NCBI RefSeq assembly: GCF_002265625.1
Contig: NZ_NOVE01000009.1
Coordinates: forward strand, 23,961-87,960
Direction of reading: 5' to 3'
DNA length: 64,000 bases
Source of the DNA: Prevotella sp. 885
GTDB lineage: Bacteria; Bacteroidota; Bacteroidia; Bacteroidales; Bacteroidaceae
Numbering within the stretch: position 1 is the first letter of the stretch; each line of letters starts with the position of its first letter. Shown here piece by piece: positions 25,224-33,747 of the stretch. The position numbers and the translations under genes are program-made. A model generated the notes under the pieces. That model was not told the DNA's origin. It made no database searches and saw only the letters and a list, made by a program, of their open reading frames with translations.

Positions 25224-26918
25224 ATGGATTGGATAATTAGATTATTCACAGACACAGATTCCATTGCCCATATCGCCTTGCTTTATTCCATAGTCATCGC
25301 TGTCGGAATATTGCTTGGAAAGATAAAGATTGGCGGAATCTCGCTGGGTGTGACCTTCGTGCTTTTTGCAGGCATCGTTGCCGGTCACATCGGATTCACA
25401 GCACCCGTAAACATCTTGAGTTTCATACAGGACTTCGGACTTATCCTGTTCGTATTCTGTATCGGTCTGCAGGTCGGACCGGGCTTCTTCGAAAGCTTCA
25501 AGAAGGGTGGCGTAACTCTTAACTTGCTCTCCACCACCACCGTTCTTCTGAACGTGGCTGTGATGTTTGCATGTTACTTCCTCTTCTTCGACACCAACGA
25601 CAAGACCAACCTTCCGATGATGGTGGGTACTCTCTACGGTGCCGTCACCAACACTCCGGGTCTTGGTGCTGCCAACGAAGCTCTTGAGTCTGTTTGGGCT
25701 GACAAGTCCACTCTCCCGCAGATTGCTTCAGGTTATGCTTGCGCTTACCCCCTTGGTGTGCTCGGCATTATCGGCGCAACCATCGCCGTACGCTTCATCA
25801 CCGGCACAAAGTTGGCTGAGGAGGAAGAAGAACTGAGAGAGGCAGAAGCTGAGGATCCTCACGCAAAGCCCCACCAGATGCACCTCAAGGTGAACAATAC
25901 TTATCTAGCAGGCCGTACAGTAGAGCAAATCAACGAGTTTCTCAACCGCGACGTTGTATTCTCACGCCTTATGCATGAAGGTAAAGTTTCGATACCAAGC
26001 AGTCAGGACGTCTTAGAGATGGGCGACGAGGTACTCGTGGTATGTGCAGAAGCTGACGCAGAAGCCATTCAGGCATTCATAGGTCCTGAGATAGAGATGG
26101 CTTGGGAGGAGGAAGACAGCAACCAGCCGATGATTTCACGCCGAATCGTAGTCACCAACTCTTCTATGAACGGTAAGACACTTGGCAAGATGCACTTCTC
26201 AAGCGTATACGGCGTAACAGTAACACGTATCTCACGTCAGGGCTTGGACGTCTTTGCCAGCCGCAACTACCGCTTTCAGGTGGGCGATAAGATTCTCGTT
26301 GTAGGTCCTAAGGATAATGTCAGCAGAATCGCAGAAATGATGGGTAACTCCGTTAAGCGTCTTGACCATCCTAACATCGCCACGATCTTCATCGGCATCA
26401 TCGTAGGTATCCTATTCGGTAGCATACCTTTCGCTATTCCAGGAATGCCCGTACCTATGAAGTTGGGTATTGCCGGTGGTCCGCTCATCATCGCCATCCT
26501 GATTGGCCGATTCGGACATCGCATGAAGCTTAACACTTACACCACGACGTCCGCCAACATGATGCTTCGCGAGATTGGCCTTGTGCTCTTCCTTGCAAGT
26601 GTCGGCATTAAGGCTGGAGCCAACTTCTGGCACACAGTAGTGCAGGGCGACGGACTCTTGTATGTAGCAACTGGCTTCATCATCACCATCGTGCCCATCC
26701 TTATCGTAGGCGTTATAGCACGCCTGAAGTTCAAGTTCAACTACTTCACGCTCATGGGTATGATTGCCGGTACATGTACCGACCCACCAGCCCTTGCATA
26801 CGCCAACTCTATATGCTCACGTGAGGCTCCTGCCATCGGTTACTCTACGGTTTACCCGCTTAGCATGTTCCTCCGTATCTTCACAGCACAGTTGATTGTG
26901 CTATTCTGCTGCGGATAA
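25224..26918 (+). CDS. AspT/YidE-type membrane transporter with two TrkA-C domains
   Basis: A 564-residue inner-membrane protein. About five hydrophobic segments lie in residues 15-190, then two RCK_C (TrkA-C) domains in about 210-375 ([19 protein letters not shown] and then [20 protein letters not shown]), then about five more segments at 388-562. [11 protein letters not shown] in the first half and [13 protein letters not shown] in the second are the paired re-entrant motifs of the aspartate:alanine exchanger family. Substrate is unknown; AspT members exchange amino or dicarboxylic acids. A terminator follows at 26941. Confidence 0.85.
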   Translation: MDWIIRLFTDTDSIAHIALLYSIVIAVGILLGKIKIGGISLGVTFVLFAGIVAGHIGFTAPVNILSFIQDFGLILFVFCIGLQVGPGFFESFKKGGVTLNLLSTTTVLLNVAVMFACYFLFFDTNDKTNLPMMVGTLYGAVTNTPGLGAANEALESVWADKSTLPQIASGYACAYPLGVLGIIGATIAVRFITGTKLAEEEEELREAEAEDPHAKPHQMHLKVNNTYLAGRTVEQINEFLNRDVVFSRLMHEGKVSIPSSQDVLEMGDEVLVVCAEADAEAIQAFIGPEIEMAWEEEDSNQPMISRRIVVTNSSMNGKTLGKMHFSSVYGVTVTRISRQGLDVFASRNYRFQVGDKILVVGPKDNVSRIAEMMGNSVKRLDHPNIATIFIGIIVGILFGSIPFAIPGMPVPMKLGIAGGPLIIAILIGRFGHRMKLNTYTTTSANMMLREIGLVLFLASVGIKAGANFWHTVVQGDGLLYVATGFIITIVPILIVGVIARLKFKFNYFTLMGMIAGTCTDPPALAYANSICSREAPAIGYSTVYPLSMFLRIFTAQLIVLFCCG

Positions 26919-26940
26919 GCAAATTATTACATAATACTAT

Positions 26941-26976
26941 AGCCACTTTTGAATTGTCAAAAGTGGCTTTTTTTGT
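26941..26976 (+). terminator. Terminator after the transporter gene
   Basis: AGCCACTTTTGA and TCAAAAGTGGCT form a perfect 12-base stem with a four-base loop, followed by a run of T. Confidence 0.9.
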
Positions 26977-27005
26977 TTATGTTTTTCCAAACAAAAATAA
27001 ATCAT

Positions 27006-27013
27006 TAACTTTG
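27006..27013 (+). promoter_or_regulatory. -7 promoter box of metA
   Basis: TAACTTTG, 26 bases before the metA ATG. The short leader leaves no room for a SAM riboswitch. Confidence 0.6.
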
Positions 27014-27039
27014 CATGTAAATATAAAATAAATCATAAC

Positions 27040-27957
27040 ATGCCACTTAGATTACCGGACAGACTCCCCGCGATAGAGCTGCTTAAGAACGAGAACATCT
27101 TCGTTATGAACAACTCTCGCGCCACGACACAGGATATACGCCCTCTGAGAATTGTGATTCTCAATCTCATGCCTTTGAAGATAACCACAGAAACCGACCT
27201 TGTACGCCTGCTCTCCAATACTCCGCTTCAGCTTGAGATTTACTTTATGAAGATAAAGAGCCACACGTCGAAGAACACGCCGATAGAGCACATGATGATG
27301 TTCTACAAGGACTTTGAGGTGTTGGCAAAGGAGAAATTCGACGGAATGATAATAACAGGAGCGCCGATAGAGCACCTCGAGTTTGAGGACGTAAGCTACT
27401 GGGAGGAAATATCCGAAATCTTCCGCTGGGCAGACACACACGTCACCAGCACTATGTATATATGTTGGGCCGCGCAAGCCGGACTCTATTTCCATTATGG
27501 AGTGCCGAAGCATAAGTTGCCCACCAAGAAGTTCGGCATCTTCGAGCAGCGTCCGCTAAAGCCTACACTCCCCATATTCCGTGGCTTCGACGACACCTTC
27601 TTCATGCCACACAGCCGTCATACGGAAGTAAGACGCGAAGACATAGAGAAGCATAAGGAACTTGACATCATAGCCGAGTCGGAAGAAAGCGGCGTGAGCA
27701 TCGTAATGGCAAAAGACGGACGACAGATTTTCGTAACCGGACACATGGAGTATGCTCCGTATACGCTCGATCATGAATATCGTCGCGACAAGGATAAACG
27801 TGATGACGTAAAGATGCCGCAGAACTATTACGTGGACGACAATCCTGACAATCCGCCTCACGTGACTTGGCGTGCACATGGCAACCTCCTGTTCAACAAC
27901 TGGATAAACTACTATATTTATCAGGAAACTCCATTCAATATTGACGACATAAAATGA
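27040..27957 (+). CDS. metA: Homoserine O-acyltransferase
   Basis: A 305-residue cytosolic enzyme that acylates homoserine (acetyl or succinyl donor) as the first committed step of methionine synthesis. PLRIVILNLMPLKITTETDL is the family N-terminal signature. ICWAAQAGLYF holds the nucleophile Cys142, and FVTGHMEYAPYTLDHEY holds the catalytic His-x-Glu pair. Length matches E. coli MetA (309). Many MetA proteins outside enterobacteria use acetyl-CoA, so the donor is open. The last codons overlap the next gene by four bases (ATGA), so an RNA-modification gene is translated with it, an arrangement that looks incidental. Confidence 0.93.
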   Translation: MPLRLPDRLPAIELLKNENIFVMNNSRATTQDIRPLRIVILNLMPLKITTETDLVRLLSNTPLQLEIYFMKIKSHTSKNTPIEHMMMFYKDFEVLAKEKFDGMIITGAPIEHLEFEDVSYWEEISEIFRWADTHVTSTMYICWAAQAGLYFHYGVPKHKLPTKKFGIFEQRPLKPTLPIFRGFDDTFFMPHSRHTEVRREDIEKHKELDIIAESEESGVSIVMAKDGRQIFVTGHMEYAPYTLDHEYRRDKDKRDDVKMPQNYYVDDNPDNPPHVTWRAHGNLLFNNWINYYIYQETPFNIDDIK

Positions 27958-29882
27958 CATACACATCCCATAAAAGTAAAAAGCAACATACTTTGCGCCC
28001 AATCGAACTTCTTGCTCCTGCAAAGAACTTAGAATGCGGCATCGTGGCCATCGACCATGGAGCGGACGCCGTATATATAGGAGCAAAGGATTTCGGTGCC
28101 AGACAGGCTGCCGGTAACGAGGTCGGCGATATTGCCAAGCTTGCCGCCTATGCTCATCAGTTCGGCGCAAAGGTGTATGTTACCGTCAATACCATCGTAT
28201 ACGAGAACGAGCTTAGCAAGGCGAAGAGTCTGCTCGAAGACCTTGTACTTGCTGAGGTGGACGCCATACTGGTACAGGACATGGCAGTCGTCCAGATGAT
28301 GCGTGAAATATCAGAAGATGAACGATTCAAGGGCAAGCGCTTTCCGCAGCTCCATGCCTCCACTCAGACCGACAACCGCAACAGCGAAAAAGTCGGATGG
28401 CTCGCAAGCGTTGGCTTCGACCGTGTGGTTCTGGCTCGCGAACTCTCGCTTCAGGAAATAACAGCCATACATAACGACCATCCAGACGTGGAGCTTGAGG
28501 TGTTCGTACATGGTGCTCTCTGCGTAAGCTATTCAGGAGCCTGCTACGCTTCGCAACATTGCTTCAGCAGAAGCGCCAATCGTGGCGAATGCGCACAGTT
28601 CTGCCGCCATGCCTTCGATCTTAAGGACAGCCAAGGGAAGACCATCATTCACGATAGCTATCTTTTGTCTCTTAAAGACCTCAACCAGCTAAGCAGACTG
28701 GAAGAGATAATTGAGGCAGGAGCCACGTCTCTGAAGATTGAAGGGCGACTGAAGGATGCCACATACGTGAAGAATGTGGTGGCTGCATATAACGAGGAGC
28801 TTGACAGAATAATAGAGCAACATCCCGACAAATACTGCCGTAGTTCTTATGGAAAGGTGAAGACAACGTTCACCCCCAACATCAACAAGACGTTCAATCG
28901 TGGATTTACCAACTATTTCCTCGACAAGCGCCGAGACGACATCTCGTCTATGGACACTCCAAAAGCAATGGGCGAATACGTGGGCTATGTGAAGGAAATA
29001 AGACACGGTTCGTTCAACGTGGCAGGAACGGCTACTTTCGCCAACGGAGACGGACTCTGCTTCTTCGATAAGGACCGTAAACTGGAAGGATTCCGCGTCA
29101 ACCGTGTGGACAACAACCGCCTCTACCCTCTCTCCATGCCTGCATCATTAAAGCCCGGCATGGCTCTTTATCGCAATAACGACATGGAGTTTGAACGTCA
29201 GATGGAAGGTCGTACGGCTGAGCGCAAGATCGCTCTTAGTCTCACGCTTTCACTTGAAGACGGAAGGGTTTGCCTTTCTGCCTGTGACGAGATGGGAAGA
29301 AAAGCAAAAGCCATACTGGACGAGGACGTGCAGGAAGCAAGGACGCCACAGGAGGAGAACATAAAGAGACAACTCGGCAAACTTGGCAACACCATCTTCG
29401 CCGCAGAAGAGATAACCATCTGTCAGGGCGTAGGCTCACTCTTTGTTCCTTCCAGCAAACTGGCTGCCATGCGACGCGACATAACCGAACAGCTCGCAGC
29501 AAAGACTATGGATGACTATTCCTGCCAAAGCCGCAAGAATGCACGAAAGTCAGAAAAACACTTCATAGAGGCCTCCAAGATAAATGCCTCAAACGTAGCC
29601 AATCACATGGCAGAGACCTTCTATGAGGAGAACGGCGTGGCTCATGCAACAACGGCTTACGAAACCACGAACAACAGCCACACATACGGCACTCGTCAAG
29701 CCGCACAGCCGCTTATGACGTGCCGCTACTGCCTGAGATACGCCATGGGCTACTGCGTGAAGCGTGGCGGCAAACAGCCTACATGGAAAGAGCCGCTCTT
29801 CATCCAGTCAAGCGACGGCAGACAAATGAGGCTTGCCTTCAACTGCGCAAAATGCCAGATGGAGATTTATCCGAAGGAATAA
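27954..29882 (+). CDS. U32-family protein, RlhA-like 23S rRNA hydroxylation enzyme
   Basis: A 642-residue protein of the peptidase U32 family. It opens with IELLAPAKNLECGIVAIDHG (about 17-36) and has HASTQTDNRN (about 137-146). The cysteine-rich block contains VHGALCVSYSGAC and RGECAQFCR (about 185-221), which in RlhA and TrhP helps hold an iron-sulphur cluster. The length and the long C-terminal half match E. coli RlhA (YdcP), which hydroxylates C2501 of 23S rRNA from prephenate-derived units. A final CxxC-like cluster (MTCRYCLRYAMGYC) lies near the C-terminus with CAKC close to the end. Function in tRNA (TrhP-like) rather than rRNA cannot be excluded. Confidence 0.82.
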   Translation: MTYTSHKSKKQHTLRPIELLAPAKNLECGIVAIDHGADAVYIGAKDFGARQAAGNEVGDIAKLAAYAHQFGAKVYVTVNTIVYENELSKAKSLLEDLVLAEVDAILVQDMAVVQMMREISEDERFKGKRFPQLHASTQTDNRNSEKVGWLASVGFDRVVLARELSLQEITAIHNDHPDVELEVFVHGALCVSYSGACYASQHCFSRSANRGECAQFCRHAFDLKDSQGKTIIHDSYLLSLKDLNQLSRLEEIIEAGATSLKIEGRLKDATYVKNVVAAYNEELDRIIEQHPDKYCRSSYGKVKTTFTPNINKTFNRGFTNYFLDKRRDDISSMDTPKAMGEYVGYVKEIRHGSFNVAGTATFANGDGLCFFDKDRKLEGFRVNRVDNNRLYPLSMPASLKPGMALYRNNDMEFERQMEGRTAERKIALSLTLSLEDGRVCLSACDEMGRKAKAILDEDVQEARTPQEENIKRQLGKLGNTIFAAEEITICQGVGSLFVPSSKLAAMRRDITEQLAAKTMDDYSCQSRKNARKSEKHFIEASKINASNVANHMAETFYEENGVAHATTAYETTNNSHTYGTRQAAQPLMTCRYCLRYAMGYCVKRGGKQPTWKEPLFIQSSDGRQMRLAFNCAKCQMEIYPKE

Positions 29883-29912
29883 TTTCCAAGAAGAATAATA
29901 TAAAAAGAGGTA

Positions 29913-30947
29913 ATGAGTAGACTGAAGTTTATTGTATTAACATTAGTCATGGCAGCTATGCTGACCGGATGCTACAATTCCACAAGCACTAAGAAAAATG
30001 TGTTTGTGTCAGGCGACGTGAGTTCCGGAAATCCAGACACCTTGAGTGACGAGGAAGAGCAGACTGACAGCATTAACGACGCTTTCTACAATAAACATCA
30101 CTACGCACAGAACTATAACTTCGTAGTGACAGCCGACTCGCTTCCTCTCCTCAGACAACAGCCGGAGGAATTGCTCGTCAATCTTCCCACGGACACTATT
30201 ACAGTCTACCATAACGATCGACTCGTTGTGGTGGACTTCCGTCTGCTTAAGAACGACGCTGTCGATTCGGTATGGATTGAGGTGGCACGTGACCAGTATA
30301 CATTCGGCTGGGTAAGGGAGAAACATCTGCTTAAGAGCACGGTGCCTGACGACCCTATTTCTCAGTTTATCCTTACCTTCTCAAATGTTCATCTGCTCAT
30401 CTCGCTGATAATCATCAGCGTGATAGCCATCGGCTATCTGTTCTTCAACATACGCAAGAAGAAGGCAAAGGTGGTGCATTTCAACGATATCGACTCGTTC
30501 TACCCCACCCTGCTTGCCATAAGCGTGGCATCGGCTGCCACATTCTATTCCAGCATACAGATATTCGCTCCCGAAACATGGCAGCACTTCTATTATCATC
30601 CTTCGCTTAATCCGTTTGCCGTTCCTCCCATACTGTCTGCTTTCTTAGTATCGGTATGGGCAATGGTGATAATGACGATAGCAACCATAGATGACGTTTA
30701 CCACAAATTGTCGCCAGCCCATGCCACATTGTACTTGTCAGGACTGGCTGCGCTTTGCTCTGCCAACTACATCATCTTCAGTATCACCACGCTCTATTAC
30801 GTAGGCTACATCCTTTTACTTGCATACATTTTCTATGCCGTAAAACGATACGTAGCCAACAATTACTTCTCATACGTATGCGGCAAGTGCGGAGCCAAGC
30901 TTACCCACAAAGGACGTTGTCCGCATTGTGGAACCTTAAACACATAA
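29913..30947 (+). CDS. Membrane protein with lipoprotein-type signal, SH3-like region and C-terminal zinc ribbon
   Basis: A 344-residue protein of unknown function. The N-terminus ends AAMLTGC, a lipobox with Cys20. A periplasmic region with an SH3-like pattern (about 68-145: LPLLRQQP, then WIEVARDQYTFGWVREKHLL) follows. Five hydrophobic segments lie at about 159-180, 198-218, 235-258, 268-288 and 292-312. The last 20 residues hold CGKCG and CPHCG, four cysteines of a zinc ribbon. With five segments and an outside N-terminus, the ribbon would face the cytosol. It follows the RlhA-like gene after 30 bases and ends three bases from the convergent DedA-like gene. The topology is inferred. Confidence 0.65.
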   Translation: MSRLKFIVLTLVMAAMLTGCYNSTSTKKNVFVSGDVSSGNPDTLSDEEEQTDSINDAFYNKHHYAQNYNFVVTADSLPLLRQQPEELLVNLPTDTITVYHNDRLVVVDFRLLKNDAVDSVWIEVARDQYTFGWVREKHLLKSTVPDDPISQFILTFSNVHLLISLIIISVIAIGYLFFNIRKKKAKVVHFNDIDSFYPTLLAISVASAATFYSSIQIFAPETWQHFYYHPSLNPFAVPPILSAFLVSVWAMVIMTIATIDDVYHKLSPAHATLYLSGLAALCSANYIIFSITTLYYVGYILLLAYIFYAVKRYVANNYFSYVCGKCGAKLTHKGRCPHCGTLNT

Positions 30948-30950
30948 ATG

Positions 30951-31442
30951 TCAGAAAACGAATGAGGCTCCATAAGCGAGGAGCAGGTAACGCAGTAGCT
31001 TTCCTATGGTTATGCTAACGAGAGAAATAACAAAGTTGGCTTTCATCAGTCCCAATAATATCGTTATGGCGCTTCCTAACAAAGGCAGGAAGGCGAAGAA
31101 TCCCATCCAGGCTCCTCTTCCGCCCATGAAGCGCTCAGCCTTACGCAGACTCTCCTCTTTTACGTGCAGATAACGCTCTATCCAGTCGAGCTTTCCGAGG
31201 CGACCAACACCATAATTAAATACCGAACCGAGCACATTTCCGATTGTCGCATAAACCACCAGCGTCATCGGACTCAGTCCGGCTGCCTGAAAAGCCACCA
31301 TGACAGCCTCGCTACTGAACGGGAAGAAGCTTCCGGCAAGAAACGCTGCCAGCAGCATTCCCACGTATCCCCAGCTCATCAACACCTCCATAATGGCATC
31401 CGTAATGCCGGATAACGAAACAAGCATCAGAACGGAAACCAT
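30951..31442 (-). CDS. YqaA/DedA-like small membrane protein
   Basis: A 163-residue inner-membrane protein with the VTT/DedA-like pattern. LLAAFLAGSFFPFSSEAVMVAFQAAG holds the conserved (F/Y)xPxxSE motif around residues 34-46. GNVLGSVFNYGVGRLG (about 68-83) and FFAFLPLLGSAITILLGLM follow. DedA-superfamily proteins act in lipid scrambling or proton-coupled transport; the short YqaA group is uncharacterised. It overlaps the preceding 310-aa membrane-protein gene by 16 bases, so the two are probably coupled and may work together. Confidence 0.8.
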   Translation of the reverse strand: MVSVLMLVSLSGITDAIMEVLMSWGYVGMLLAAFLAGSFFPFSSEAVMVAFQAAGLSPMTLVVYATIGNVLGSVFNYGVGRLGKLDWIERYLHVKEESLRKAERFMGGRGAWMGFFAFLPLLGSAITILLGLMKANFVISLVSITIGKLLRYLLLAYGASFVF

Positions 31443-32359
31443 ATATTAAAAGCTGTTAATGCGAGTGAGACAATAAGAATGACATAGAAAGAGATGTTGG
31501 TCCAGAAAGTGTGGGTGAGCGCAAAGTAATGACCAACCATAGGCGACGTGCTCACTATCAGCAAAGCCAGCTGATAATCCATCGACTGCGGATGAACAGC
31601 CATCATTACCATCGAAACCAACGACATAACCGAGAACACCTCGAACAGCATACGTGTACGTATCTTGTCCTTGAAGTTGTTCAGACGGAAATGTATCATG
31701 CCAAGAAACGAAAGCACCACCACGAAGCCTATCGTGCAAATCTTCACAAACTCCACGTCAGCCCACAAGCCGATGCCCTGAAAGTCTACAATAGAGCAGA
31801 AATGGTCCACCAACCAGTCTGTCTGATTCTGATAAAGATAATACGCACCTATAAACCAATAAGGCGTCAGCACGCCAAGAACCGAAGCCAGAAGGGTCCT
31901 GCCGCAGCCCACCATAATGTTGGTGTAAAGAATAATCCAAAGCACCGGCAACAGATAGAGTATCTGCACGTACATGGCACTTGCCAGTCCCAACATCACG
32001 AAAGCATAATAAACCTTGCCAACAGCCCTCTTGTCCTGATAAGCGCTGAAGAGGAACAAATAAAAAGATATGAAGCTCACCTCTATAGCCACACACTTGA
32101 TGTCGGACAACAGGAAGAACGACATTACCGAAAGCACCAAGAAGGAGCACGACACCATACGACTGTAAATACGAATCAGCGAGTTGGCGTTGTTAAGTAT
32201 CATCATCAGGAAGGAAGCAAGGGCAAGCAGACCGAACTGTGCCCACATGTGTCCTGAAAACATCCCTCCCAACAGGCACATCACCAAGGCATAAATGCCC
32301 GTAACAGGCAGGGAGATGCGGCTCTCTGCCACCTTGTTTTGAAATCTCTTCGTTATCAC
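31427..32359 (-). CDS. Polytopic membrane protein of unknown function
   Basis: A 310-residue protein made almost entirely of hydrophobic segments (about nine, spread from residue 17 to the C-terminus) separated by short polar loops. No enzyme or transporter motif was recognised. Positive clusters (KRFQNK at the N-terminus, then RIYSR and YQDKRAVGK) suggest that the N-terminus faces the cytosol. It lies downstream of purD, past a terminator, and overlaps the DedA-like gene by 16 bases. The pairing suggests a shared envelope or lipid role, which is inference. Confidence 0.65.
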   Translation of the reverse strand: MITKRFQNKVAESRISLPVTGIYALVMCLLGGMFSGHMWAQFGLLALASFLMMILNNANSLIRIYSRMVSCSFLVLSVMSFFLLSDIKCVAIEVSFISFYLFLFSAYQDKRAVGKVYYAFVMLGLASAMYVQILYLLPVLWIILYTNIMVGCGRTLLASVLGVLTPYWFIGAYYLYQNQTDWLVDHFCSIVDFQGIGLWADVEFVKICTIGFVVVLSFLGMIHFRLNNFKDKIRTRMLFEVFSVMSLVSMVMMAVHPQSMDYQLALLIVSTSPMVGHYFALTHTFWTNISFYVILIVSLALTAFNIWFPF

Positions 32360-32381
32360 TACTTATCGAAAAAAATTAAAA

Positions 32382-32431
32382 ATGGGGAGAGGACGAAAGC
32401 CATATTGCGTGGCCATCGCCCTTTCCCCTTA
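32382..32431 (-). terminator. Terminator after purD
   Basis: A long imperfect stem: GGGGAGAGG-type sequence pairs with CCCTTTCCCC, with an inner GCCA/TGGC hairpin. It is followed on the minus strand by ATTTTTAATTTTTTT. It separates purD from the membrane-protein pair. Confidence 0.7.
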
Positions 32432-32459
32432 TTGTTTACTCTTTGTCAGCGGTGGCGTA

Positions 32460-33728
32460 TTACAGGTCCTGACCGATGTCACGACGGAAATACTTGTCCG
32501 TGAACGTAATCTTCTGAGCCTCAGCAAACGACTTTGCCAATGCCTCGTCCTTGTCCTTACCATAAGAACTTACAGCAATGACACGGCCACCATTGGTGAC
32601 CACCTTGCCGTCAACCTCCTTGGTGCCGGAATGGAACACTACAGAGTCCTTTACGTCGCCGATGCCACAAATCTCGTAACCCTTCTTGTAAGCCTGCGGA
32701 TAACCGCCGCTTACGAGCATTACGCAAACCACAGATCTCTCGTCGAACTCAATCTGACGCTGGTCAAGATTGCCTTCAGCCACACCCTCGAACAGGTCAA
32801 CGATGTCGCTCTTCAGACGGAGCATCACACTCTCTGTCTCAGGGTCGCCCATACGACAGTTATACTCGATAACCATCGGTTCGCCGTCAACATTGATAAG
32901 ACCGAAGAAGATGAATCCCTTATAGTCAAGACCGTCTTCTGCCAAACCATCCACAGTAGGACGAATGATGCGGTCCTCCACCTTCTTCATCCATGCGGCG
33001 TCAGCGAAAGGCACCGGTGTGACGCTTCCCATACCGCCTGTGTTAAGACCCGTATCGTGCTCGCCAATACGCTTATAGTCCTTTGCCTCAGGAAGAATCT
33101 TATAGTTCTTGCCGTCCGTAAGAACGAAGACAGAGCACTCGATGCCTGAAAGAAACTCCTCTATCACCACGTTGGCAGAAGCGTTGCCGAACATGCCACC
33201 GAGCATTTCCTTCAGTTCCTTCTTAGCCTCCTCCAGCGTAGGCAGAATCAGCACGCCCTTTCCGGCGCACAGACCGTCAGCCTTCAGCACGTAAGGAGCC
33301 TTCAGAGTCTCGAGGAAGCGAAGTCCCTCCTCCACGTTAGTGCCGTTGAATGTACGATACTTGGCTGTGGGGATGTTATGGCGAGCCATGAAAGCCTTGG
33401 CAAAATCCTTGCTTCCCTCCATCTGCGCACCAGCCTTTGACGGGCCGATGACGGGGATGCTGGCTGTACGCTCATCGTTCTTGAAGTCGTCATAGATGCC
33501 TTTCACAAGGGGATCCTCCGGACCGACCACTACCATGTCCACACCATTGTCGACAGCAAACTTCTTAAGGCTTTCGAAGTCGTCAGCAGCTATTGCCACG
33601 TTCTCTCCACACTCGCCTGTACCGGCATTACCGGGTGCGATGAAGAGCTTCTCCACCTTTTCACTCTGGGCAATCTTCCATGCTAACGCATGCTCCCTGC
33701 CACCACTTCCTAACAAAAGAACTTTCAT
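32460..33728 (-). CDS. purD: Phosphoribosylamine-glycine ligase (GAR synthetase)
   Basis: A 422-residue ATP-grasp enzyme that joins glycine to phosphoribosylamine in the second step of de novo purine synthesis. [19 protein letters not shown] is the family signature start. [12 protein letters not shown] follows, [14 protein letters not shown] is the ATP-grasp lysine region, and [15 protein letters not shown] and [12 protein letters not shown] hold the metal ligands. Length matches E. coli PurD (429). It follows the S9 peptidase by 19 bases on the same strand. No other purine-synthesis gene is adjacent. Confidence 0.95.
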   Translation of the reverse strand: MKVLLLGSGGREHALAWKIAQSEKVEKLFIAPGNAGTGECGENVAIAADDFESLKKFAVDNGVDMVVVGPEDPLVKGIYDDFKNDERTASIPVIGPSKAGAQMEGSKDFAKAFMARHNIPTAKYRTFNGTNVEEGLRFLETLKAPYVLKADGLCAGKGVLILPTLEEAKKELKEMLGGMFGNASANVVIEEFLSGIECSVFVLTDGKNYKILPEAKDYKRIGEHDTGLNTGGMGSVTPVPFADAAWMKKVEDRIIRPTVDGLAEDGLDYKGFIFFGLINVDGEPMVIEYNCRMGDPETESVMLRLKSDIVDLFEGVAEGNLDQRQIEFDERSVVCVMLVSGGYPQAYKKGYEICGIGDVKDSVVFHSGTKEVDGKVVTNGGRVIAVSSYGKDKDEALAKSFAEAQKITFTDKYFRRDIGQDL

Positions 33729-33747
33729 TTTTATATTTTAAATTCGT

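Noticed and set aside
26977..27039. SAM riboswitch ahead of metA
   Set aside because: The leader after the promoter box is about 20 bases, too short for any known SAM riboswitch.
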